From UBA6136 sp044237765 (GTDB taxonomy: Bacteria; Pseudomonadota; Gammaproteobacteria; Methylococcales; Methylococcaceae): DNA of 64,000 nucleotides. Made by a program: the position numbers and the translations under genes. Location of the stretch: NCBI GenBank assembly GCA_044237765.1, contig JBIIEQ010000007.1:8094-72093 (forward strand), given 5' to 3'. The notes below the pieces were generated by a model. It had not been told where the DNA came from, ran no database searches, and saw only the letters and a program-made list of their open reading frames with translations. Shown here piece by piece: positions 57,181 to 64,000 of the stretch; the stretch's first letter is position 1, and every line of letters starts with the position of its first letter.

Positions 57181-58596
57181 TCAAAACCACTCGGTGTGGA
57201 AAAAGTCCCCTTCCGGTTTGTCAATCCGCTCATAGGTATGCGCACCGAAGTAATCACGCTGGGCCTGCAACAGATTGGCGGGCAGCCGCTCGGCCCGATA
57301 ACTGTCGTAATAGGACAGTGCCGCAAAAAACGCCGGCACGGCCACGCCGTATTCCACAGCCAATTGCACCACCCGTCGCCAGTTGGCTTGGGAGCTGACG
57401 ATAATGTCGCGGAAATATGGATCAAGGATGAGGTTCTTCAACTCGGGATTTCTCCGGTAGGCTTCAGTAATCCGGTTGAGGAACCTGGCCCGAATGATGC
57501 AGCCGCCTCGCCAGATCGATGAAATGTCACCGAAATTGAGGTGCCACTGGTACAGCTCGGAAGCAACCCCCAGCTGCACGAAACCCTGGGCATAACTGAT
57601 GATTTTGCTGGCATAGAGCGCATCGCGCACGGCGTCGATGAGCGCCTTGCGATCGCCGGTAAACGGCTGGGGCACGGGCCCAGGCAGCAGTTTGGAGGCG
57701 GCGACGCGCTCACTTTTGAGTGAACTGAGGATGCGTGCCTCGACCGCGCTGGCGATGACGGAGAGCGGAACACCCATTTCGGTCGCGTGGCCGACCGTCC
57801 ATTTTCCCGTTCCCTTCTGTCCCGCCTTATCGACGATCATGTCCACCAGAGGATTGTCGGTGTAGGGATCCTTGAAACCAAGAATCCGGGTGGTGATATC
57901 GATCAGAAAAGAGTCCAGCTCGCCCTTGTTCCACTCGCCAAATATCGCGGCCAGTTCGTCCGCGCTGGGGTTCAGCGTCGCCTTGAGGATCGCGTAAGCC
58001 TCGCAGATGAGCTGCATGTCGCCATATTCGATCCCGTTGTGCACCATCTTCACGTAGTGACCCGCGCCGTCCGTACCCATATGACGACAGCAGGGTTCAC
58101 CCTCGGCCACGGCAGCGATGCGCGTGTAGATCGGCTCAATGGCCTTCCAACCCTCGGCGGAACCACCCGGCATGATCGACGGCCCCTTCAGCGCACCCTC
58201 CTCGCCCCCGGAAACCCCGACGCCGAAGAAATGCAACCCGCGCTCGCGCAGAGCCTTTTCACGGCGCTGGGTATCCGTCCACAGCGAATTACCCCCGTCG
58301 ATGATGATGTCCCCAGGCTCTAGCAGCGGGATGAGCTGCTCGATCACGGCATCCACCGGGGCCCCGGCCTTGACCATGATCTGCACCTTGCGCGGTTTTG
58401 CCAGTGCAGCAACGAATTCCTCCAGACTTCGGCAGGGGGTGATGGCTTTTCCCTTCGCCCGACCCTCGGCAAATTTGTCGGTCACTTCGGTGGTTCGGTT
58501 GTAGACCGCAACCCTGAAGCCCTTCGACTCCATGTTCAACACCAGATTCTCGCCCATGACCGCCAGGCCGATGAGGCCGATATCACACTGACTCAT
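57181..58596 (-). CDS. gnd: 6-phosphogluconate dehydrogenase (decarboxylating)
   Basis: Oxidative decarboxylation of 6-phosphogluconate to ribulose 5-phosphate with NADP (or NAD) reduction. ATG 58596 (SQCDIGLIGLAVMGENLVLN) has GGAGG 7 nt upstream; the frame extends to 58719 without support. The 471-residue protein has the dinucleotide fold, SGGEEGALKGPSIMPGG, KMVHNGIEYGDMQL with the catalytic Lys/Asn/Glu set, IVDKAGQKGTGKWT and a C-terminal ending in the active-site tail RIDKPEGDFFHTEW. In methylotrophs using the ribulose monophosphate cycle it yields NADPH and the formaldehyde acceptor precursor. Confidence 0.96.
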   Translation of the reverse strand: MSQCDIGLIGLAVMGENLVLNMESKGFRVAVYNRTTEVTDKFAEGRAKGKAITPCRSLEEFVAALAKPRKVQIMVKAGAPVDAVIEQLIPLLEPGDIIIDGGNSLWTDTQRREKALRERGLHFFGVGVSGGEEGALKGPSIMPGGSAEGWKAIEPIYTRIAAVAEGEPCCRHMGTDGAGHYVKMVHNGIEYGDMQLICEAYAILKATLNPSADELAAIFGEWNKGELDSFLIDITTRILGFKDPYTDNPLVDMIVDKAGQKGTGKWTVGHATEMGVPLSVIASAVEARILSSLKSERVAASKLLPGPVPQPFTGDRKALIDAVRDALYASKIISYAQGFVQLGVASELYQWHLNFGDISSIWRGGCIIRARFLNRITEAYRRNPELKNLILDPYFRDIIVSSQANWRRVVQLAVEYGVAVPAFFAALSYYDSYRAERLPANLLQAQRDYFGAHTYERIDKPEGDFFHTEWF

Positions 58597-58780
58597 AACC
58601 ATTCCTCCGCTATTCACTGTGCTCTGCACCAAGGGGTCGAAGCATACTCCCAATGATTGGCAATGGGTTTGGAACCGGAAATTCACAGACCGAGGACCCG
58701 GATCGTTCAGCATGAGCAAAACCTCGCCCCGCCCATGCTAGAGTTCAAATTCGAAATTCCCGGGAACAACAGAACGATCT

Positions 58781-59062
58781 GTGGCGAAATCATCCATGGA
58801 AACCTCAGACCTTATCGGTAGCCTCGCCGGCACCCTGACCACCGTTTCATTCATTCCGCAGGTCATCAAAACCTGGCGCTCCCAATCCGCCAGCGACATT
58901 TCATTCAGCATGTTTCTGCTGTTCAGCCTCGGCGTGTTGCTATGGCTGATTTATGGAGCCTCGATCCATTCGCTGCCCATCGTGCTGGCCAATGGCATTA
59001 CACTCGCGCTTTCTCTAAGCATCATCGCCATGAAGCTATGGTTCGAACGCCACTTGCCCTAA
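58781..59062 (+). CDS. SemiSWEET-type (MtN3/PQ-loop) transporter
   Basis: A 93-residue three-helix membrane protein; two copies pair to make a sugar pore. It starts at GTG 58781 or ATG 58796. The PQ motif SFIPQVIKTWRSQSASDIS is near residue 24, followed by FLLFSLGVLLWLIYG and ITLALSLSIIAMKL. It lies between gnd and tal, so a sugar-related role fits, but the substrate is unknown. Confidence 0.85.
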   Translation: MAKSSMETSDLIGSLAGTLTTVSFIPQVIKTWRSQSASDISFSMFLLFSLGVLLWLIYGASIHSLPIVLANGITLALSLSIIAMKLWFERHLP

Positions 59063-59114
59063 CCGGCCCTAGTCACACGCCAAACCTCAACCCCATCCAT
59101 AGCAGGAGCCTTGC

Positions 59115-60293
59115 ATGAGCCAAACGTTACTTGATCAACTGCGCGCCATGACCGTGGTGGTGGCCGACACCGGCGACTTCCAGGCCATCCGCCGCTACAT
59201 GCCACGCGACGCCACCACCAATCCGTCTCTGATCGCCGCCGCTGCGCAAATGCCGGAGTATCAGGATGTGGTCGACGAAACCCTGTTACAAGCAAGGCAA
59301 AACCTGGGGTCCACGGCAACCCACCAGGATGTCGTTTCACTGGCATTCGACAAGCTCGCCATCACCTTCGGGCTGAGGATTCTGGAGATCATCCCCGGAC
59401 GCGTATCCACCGAGGTCGACGCCAGACTCTCGTGGGATTCCGGTGCCACGGTGCGAAAAGCCCGCGAAATCATTGCGCAATATGAAGCGGCAGGGATTGA
59501 CCGCGCCCGCGTGCTGATCAAGATCGCCTCCACCTGGGAAGGTATCCGCGCCGCCGAAATGCTGGAGGCCGAAGGCATCCACTGCAATCTGACGCTGCTG
59601 TTCGGCCTGCACCAGGCGGTTGCCTGCGCCGAGGCCCGGGTCACGCTAATCTCGCCTTTTGTCGGCCGCATCCTCGACTGGTACAAGAAGGAGACCGGAA
59701 AGGACTATGCGCCAGCGGAAGATCCCGGAGTCACCTCGGTCACGCGGATCTACAACTATTACAAGCGATTCGGCTACAAGACCGAGGTCATGGGGGCCAG
59801 CTTCCGCAATGCCGGCGAAATCATCGAGCTGGCCGGCTGCGATCTGCTCACTATTTCCCCGGCGTTGCTCAAGGAACTGGCCGAAGCGGAGGGCGCCCTC
59901 GAACGTAAACTGGATCCGGCTCTCGCCGCCACCTCCGACCTGGCGCGTATTGAAATCGACAAGGCAACCTTCGATGTCATGCATGCCGCCGACCGCATGG
60001 CATCGGACAAGCTCGCCGAGGGCATACAGGGGTTCACCAAGGCGCTGGAAAATACCGAAACCCTGCTGGCGCGGCGACTCAACCAACTGGAGAGCGACAC
60101 CACGCTGGCCCGTTCCTCCGGGGAGATTTTTCAGGTTTACGACGTCAATGGCGATGGCTTCATCACCCGTGAGGAGTGGCTGGGCACCGATGCCGTATTC
60201 GATGCCATGGACGCCGATCATGACGGCCGCATCAGCCTCGCGGAACTGAGCTCCGGCCTTGGCGCCCTTCTTAATCTGGCCATGGTGGCCTGA
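59115..60293 (+). CDS. tal: Transaldolase with C-terminal EF-hand pair
   Basis: Transfers a dihydroxyacetone unit between sugar phosphates in the pentose phosphate and ribulose monophosphate cycles. The barrel has the family motifs DATTNPSLIAAA near residue 32, VDARLSWD and the Schiff-base lysine Lys136 in VLIKIASTWEGI, plus CNLTLLFGLHQAVAC and the phosphate site GASFRNAGEI. The 392-residue length exceeds the usual 317-335 because residues ~335-392 form two EF-hands: DVNGDGFITREE (343-354) and DADHDGRISLAE (366-377), with the full set of calcium-ligand residues. This calcium-binding addition suggests allosteric control. It is downstream of gnd and the SemiSWEET. Confidence 0.94.
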   Translation: MSQTLLDQLRAMTVVVADTGDFQAIRRYMPRDATTNPSLIAAAAQMPEYQDVVDETLLQARQNLGSTATHQDVVSLAFDKLAITFGLRILEIIPGRVSTEVDARLSWDSGATVRKAREIIAQYEAAGIDRARVLIKIASTWEGIRAAEMLEAEGIHCNLTLLFGLHQAVACAEARVTLISPFVGRILDWYKKETGKDYAPAEDPGVTSVTRIYNYYKRFGYKTEVMGASFRNAGEIIELAGCDLLTISPALLKELAEAEGALERKLDPALAATSDLARIEIDKATFDVMHAADRMASDKLAEGIQGFTKALENTETLLARRLNQLESDTTLARSSGEIFQVYDVNGDGFITREEWLGTDAVFDAMDADHDGRISLAELSSGLGALLNLAMVA

Positions 60294-60392
60294 TCCCCCT
60301 GCCGCGAACCGGTCGAGAGAACTCGCCCTCGCACGATCCCTGCAGAAATGACCCGGTCTACAATAAGCATGAATCCGAAGGGGAGTAATGTC

Positions 60393-61115
60393 ATGAAGGG
60401 TGTATGGGGTTTCGTGCCGAGAATTTGGGGGCTTCCGCTCTGGCTTGTTCTGGTCGTGCCGCACCTCGGCCACGCCACCGAGCTCGCCGACCCCATCGCC
60501 AGAGAAGCCCGAAGTCTGCAGTCAGAATGGGCGGGCGTTTTTTATGAAGCACCCAGGAACCAGCGCGCCCCCCGATACAAGGATCTGCTCGACCGAGTTC
60601 GCGTGCTCAAGGGCCAGCATCCTGATCGTGCCGAACCGATGATTGTCGAGGCCATCATTCTCTGCACTTACAGCGCTGCGGCGTTGGGACTCGACACCCT
60701 GGATATGCTGGAGCAGGCCCGGACGCTGCTGCAGAAGTCCATCGCCATTGATCCACCCGCCCTCGAAGGCGCGGCCTATGTCACTCTGGGCAACCTCTAC
60801 CGGCGGCTGCCCGGCTGGCCGGTGCTGTTCGGCGACAAAAAGCTGGCCCGACAGTATTTTGAAAGCGGGGTCAAACTGTATCCGAATGGCATCGATACCA
60901 ATTATTTCTATGGTGATTATCTTCTGGAAGAAGGCGACGCCGCCCGGGCCCGCGACTATCTGGAAAAAGCCAGCCACGCTCCGATTCGACCCACACTGAA
61001 AATCTCCGACGAACAACTGAAAAAGGAAACCGACCAGGCCCTCGCCGACCTCACCACCGGCAAATCCACCCGTTCGGATTTCTTCAGTTTGTTTACCCCG
61101 TCTTTCGATAAATAG
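60393..61115 (+). CDS. Exported TPR protein (TRAP-transporter T-component-like)
   Basis: A 240-residue exported protein; ATG 60393 follows AAGGGGAG and begins a signal peptide (WGLPLWLVLVVPHLGHATEL). The helical repeats (LLQKSIAIDPPALEGAAYVT, ARQYFESGVKLYPNGIDTNY, YGDYLLEEGDAARARDYLEK) are TPR-like and similar to TatT, the T component of some TRAP transporters. No DctP/Q/M genes are next to it. It lies between tal and glnE with short gaps. Confidence 0.7.
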   Translation: MKGVWGFVPRIWGLPLWLVLVVPHLGHATELADPIAREARSLQSEWAGVFYEAPRNQRAPRYKDLLDRVRVLKGQHPDRAEPMIVEAIILCTYSAAALGLDTLDMLEQARTLLQKSIAIDPPALEGAAYVTLGNLYRRLPGWPVLFGDKKLARQYFESGVKLYPNGIDTNYFYGDYLLEEGDAARARDYLEKASHAPIRPTLKISDEQLKKETDQALADLTTGKSTRSDFFSLFTPSFDK

Positions 61116-61138
61116 CCCACACCTCACTGTCGCCGACC

Positions 61139-63991
61139 ATGACCGAATTGGCTCACCTCATTCGCGAATTGCCGGAACCGCTGCAGATGGCGATGCTCCC
61201 GTTCTGGGAGCAATACCGGGAGAGGCCGGACAGCATTGACTGGACAGAACTGGGTGAGGCGATTCAGTCGAGCCTGCCCAAGGTTTGGGCCGCCAGCCTG
61301 TTCATTGCCGATCATTGCGCCCGACGGCCCGCCTTATTGCGCCAGCTTGTCGGCAGCGGCCGTCTCCTGCGATCTCGACAGGAGGATGAATACGCGCTAC
61401 TGCTGGCGGATTTATTGGCCCCGGTCGAGACCGAGGCAGCCTTGATGGCCGCACTGCGGCAGTTCCGCAACCGCGAAATGGTGCGTATTGCCTGGCGGGA
61501 TATCGCCGGGTGGGCCCCGCTGAATGAAACCCTGGCGGATGTCTCTTTGCTGGCGGAAACCTGCGTTGAAGCGGCGTTGGACTTCCTGTTCCGACAGGCT
61601 TGCGAGTCACGCGGCACACCGATCAATCAACAGGGCGAACCGCAGAATCTGGTGGTGCTGGGCATGGGCAAGCTGGGCGCCTGGGAGCTGAATTTCTCGT
61701 CGGATATCGACCTGATCTTCGCCTTCCGCGACGATGGCGAACTCAATGACCGCCGGGAAACCAGCTACTCCGAGTTCTACACTCGACTGGCACGCAACCT
61801 GGTGAAAGTGCTGAATGCCATCACTGAGGACGGCTTTGTTTTCCGCACCGATACCCGGCTGCGCCCCTTTGGTGATTCCGGACCACTGGTATTGAGCTTC
61901 GACGCCATGGATGCGTATTACCAAAGCCAAGCGCGGGAATGGGAACGCTACGCCATGGTCAAGGTGCGTGCCATCGCCGGTGACCTCAAGGCGGGCCGCG
62001 AACTGGAGGAATTTCTGCGGCCTTTCGTCTATCGCCGCTACCTCGACTACCGGGCGTTGGGCGAATTGCGCGAACTGAAGCGAAAAATCACGCTGGAACT
62101 GATCCGCAAGGACCGGCAGGAAAACGTCAAGCTGGGCCCGGGCGGCATCCGTGAAATCGAGTTCATCGGCCAGGCCTTTCAGCTGATTCGCGGCGGCCAG
62201 GAAAAAGCCCTGCGCGATCGTCGGATCCAGGTAGTGCTGGCCCGCCTAGGGGAACTGGGCCTGATGCCGACAGCATCCGTGCAGACCTTGCTGGAAAGCT
62301 ATACCTACCTGCGCATTGTGGAAAACCGCCTGCAGCAATATGCCGACCGGCAGACCCATGATCTTCCGACAAAGCCCGGTGAGCAACAGGCGATCGCCTT
62401 TGCCCTCGGCCATGCCGACTGGCAGAGCCTGAAACAGGAACTGGATGACGTTCGCCGGCGGGTGCATACCATCTTCCAAGAAGTCATCACCGGCAGTCAG
62501 ACGGCGGAAGAGGCCTCGTTCACGCTGACGGACGACCCGGAGCAGATCACCCACTCACTGAGCCAACTCGGCTTCACGGACGCGGCGGCCGGACAGCCCC
62601 TGCTCTTGAGGTTCCTCGGCGTCCATGCCATCCGCAAGCTGACCCCACGAGGCGAAGCCGAACTCAAGCGGCTTCTGCCGGAACTGATACGTGCCGCCGC
62701 AGCCACGAAGACACCGGTACTGACGCTGGAGCGGATCTTGGGGCTCATCGAGGCCATCGCCAGCCGCAACGTCTACCTGACCTTGCTGGCGGAAAATCCT
62801 CCCGCCCGCGAACAACTCGTTCGGCTGGCCGCCGCTAGCCCCTGGATCACCCACGCGATTGCCCGCCATCCCTTGCTGCTCGACGAACTGCTCGATCCGC
62901 GCTCACTGTATCAGCCACTCACCCGGGAAGAACTTCAAAAGGAGCTGGCCCGCAAACTGGATTCCATCGACGCGGAAGACACCGAGCAGCTCATAATCGC
63001 GCTGCGCCAGTTCAAGCAGGCCAATGTATTGCGCGTGGCGGCGGCGGATATCTCGGGCGCCATCCCGCTCATGGTGGTCAGTGACTACCTGAGCTATATC
63101 GCCGAAACGCTGGTGGATAGTGTCATGCGCAATGCCTGGCGCATGACCGCGCTGCGCCATGGCTTGCCGCCCGGCGCACGGGTGGATCACCCGGATGGTT
63201 TCGGGGTCATCGCCTATGGCAAGCTGGGCGGGCTGGAACTGGGCTACGGTTCCGATCTGGACCTGGTCTTTCTCTATGAGGGCGATGCGCTGGCCTCGAC
63301 TGATGGCGACAAGCCGGTCACGGTGGGCGAATTCTTTGCCCGCATTGGCAAACGCATCATTCACCTGCTGACCACCAATACCCCGGCAGGCGTGCTCTAC
63401 GAAACCGACCTGCGGCTGCGACCCTCGGGCAGTTCGGGGCTCCTTGTCAGCAGCGTCGAGGCATTCGCGACCTACCAGATGCAGGAGGCCTGGACCTGGG
63501 AACAGCAGGCCATGCTCAAGGCCCGTTTTGTCGCCGGCGATCCCGCTATCGGTGCCCGGTTTGAGACCGTCCGGGTCCAGTCGCTCTGCCGCGAACGCGA
63601 CACGGACACCCTGCGCAAGGAAGTGCGGGAGATGCGCGAAAAAATGCGGGAAACCCTGGGGGCACATGAAGCGGGTCAATTCGACGTCAAGCAAGACTAC
63701 GGCGGTATCGTGGATATCGAGTTTCTTGTACAATTCGGCGTCCTTTCGCGGGCCAATTCGAACGAAAAATTGACCGAGTGGACGGATGTCGCCAGGCTCC
63801 TGGATAACCTGACCATGGCAGGATTTGTGAGTGATGATGACGCCCGTTTCCTGCGCGGTGCCTATTGCAGCTTCCGTGAGCGGACCCACAGGGCCGCCTT
63901 GCTGGAAATGCCGGCCAGCCTGCCGGAGACCGAATGCGTCACCCTGCGAGCCCGAGTTCAGCAAATCTGGCGTGACATCATGGAAAGCTGA
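61139..63991 (+). CDS. glnE: Bifunctional glutamine synthetase adenylyltransferase/deadenylylase GlnE
   Basis: Controls glutamine synthetase by adding AMP to, or removing it phosphorolytically from, each subunit in response to PII. The 950-residue protein has two nucleotidyltransferase domains: the N-terminal adenylyl-removing domain with GMGKLGAWELNFSSDIDLIF near residue 172 and the C-terminal adenylyl-transferring domain with AYGKLGGLELGYGSDLDLVF near residue 691, each with the catalytic Asp pair. GPGGIREIEFIGQAFQLIRG and the matching QDYGGIVDIEFLVQFGVL follow the two domains. The ATG at 61139 and the stop at 63991 are both in the window. Central nitrogen regulation; no neighbour shares its role. 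Confidence 0.97.
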   Translation: MTELAHLIRELPEPLQMAMLPFWEQYRERPDSIDWTELGEAIQSSLPKVWAASLFIADHCARRPALLRQLVGSGRLLRSRQEDEYALLLADLLAPVETEAALMAALRQFRNREMVRIAWRDIAGWAPLNETLADVSLLAETCVEAALDFLFRQACESRGTPINQQGEPQNLVVLGMGKLGAWELNFSSDIDLIFAFRDDGELNDRRETSYSEFYTRLARNLVKVLNAITEDGFVFRTDTRLRPFGDSGPLVLSFDAMDAYYQSQAREWERYAMVKVRAIAGDLKAGRELEEFLRPFVYRRYLDYRALGELRELKRKITLELIRKDRQENVKLGPGGIREIEFIGQAFQLIRGGQEKALRDRRIQVVLARLGELGLMPTASVQTLLESYTYLRIVENRLQQYADRQTHDLPTKPGEQQAIAFALGHADWQSLKQELDDVRRRVHTIFQEVITGSQTAEEASFTLTDDPEQITHSLSQLGFTDAAAGQPLLLRFLGVHAIRKLTPRGEAELKRLLPELIRAAAATKTPVLTLERILGLIEAIASRNVYLTLLAENPPAREQLVRLAAASPWITHAIARHPLLLDELLDPRSLYQPLTREELQKELARKLDSIDAEDTEQLIIALRQFKQANVLRVAAADISGAIPLMVVSDYLSYIAETLVDSVMRNAWRMTALRHGLPPGARVDHPDGFGVIAYGKLGGLELGYGSDLDLVFLYEGDALASTDGDKPVTVGEFFARIGKRIIHLLTTNTPAGVLYETDLRLRPSGSSGLLVSSVEAFATYQMQEAWTWEQQAMLKARFVAGDPAIGARFETVRVQSLCRERDTDTLRKEVREMREKMRETLGAHEAGQFDVKQDYGGIVDIEFLVQFGVLSRANSNEKLTEWTDVARLLDNLTMAGFVSDDDARFLRGAYCSFRERTHRAALLEMPASLPETECVTLRARVQQIWRDIMES

Positions 63992-64000
63992 AAACAGAGC

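Noticed and set aside
62903..63964. A 353-codon open frame opposite glnE
   Set aside because: Fully antisense to the C-terminal adenylyltransferase domain of GlnE and without coding features.
1..64000. tRNA or rRNA genes, CRISPR arrays, prophage
   Set aside because: Reading both strands I found no tRNA-like T-loop with matching acceptor stems, no rRNA sequence, no regularly spaced repeats and no phage genes.

Overview
The window is a chromosomal stretch of a Gram-negative gammaproteobacterium. The lptD-surA-pdxA-rsmA order, an Lpp/OprI-type murein lipoprotein, the SURF1/CtaA cytochrome oxidase assembly block and a full-length glnE all fit that class. A lanthanide-type methanol dehydrogenase (XoxF with XoxJ), PQQ-dehydrogenase accessory proteins and a methanethiol oxidase (MtoX) locus point to a methylotroph, or a sulfur-oxidising relative that uses one-carbon compounds. 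I cannot name the genus. I saw no tRNA, rRNA, CRISPR array, prophage or intact insertion sequence.

Layout. 0-5 kb: lptD (3' part), surA, pdxA, rsmA. 5-6.1 kb: a scarred segment with a MITE-like element, a membrane-protein gene run into a transposase remnant, and a degraded inverted repeat. 6-12.6 kb: pgm, a small murein lipoprotein, ccmABC, an M18 aminopeptidase and a DUF2780 lipoprotein. 12.7-16.5 kb: cytochrome oxidase assembly genes, in which heme A synthase (CtaA) is fused in frame to the SRP receptor FtsY. 16.5-21.6 kb: xoxJ and xoxF on the minus strand, divergent from a metallo-beta-lactamase-fold protein and a SoxYZ-like carrier. 21.6-34.4 kb: a tripartite RND efflux pump, glgX, and an MCE (Mla-like) lipid transport operon. 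34.5-37.5 kb: a TIR-like/STAND/TPR protein. 37.5-44.3 kb: argS, a SPOR protein, gloA, a Sua5-type synthase, an isolated murF, selO. 44.5-49.7 kb: small membrane proteins, an unknown-WYL-YigZ operon and an RDD protein. 49.7-56.7 kb: methanethiol oxidase locus (TetR regulator, DUF4242 protein, mtoX, SEC-C protein, SCO-MauG fusion). 56.9-64 kb: gnd, a SemiSWEET, an EF-hand transaldolase, a TPR protein and glnE.

How the genes fit together. XoxF and MtoX both produce formaldehyde, from methanol and methanethiol respectively, and 6-phosphogluconate dehydrogenase and transaldolase are enzymes of the sugar-phosphate routes that can take up formaldehyde carbon. Pgm and GlgX act on stored glycogen. CcmABC and the heme A/SURF1 genes supply the cytochromes and terminal oxidase that periplasmic quinoprotein oxidation needs; no xoxG cytochrome lies beside xoxF.

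The points most worth a second look are the CtaA-FtsY fusion, the SCO-MauG fusion with a 22-bp palindromic operator over the mtoX promoter, a terminator-like hairpin in the xoxF leader, the EF-hand transaldolase, and a TIR-like STAND protein whose expected catalytic glutamate position is histidine.
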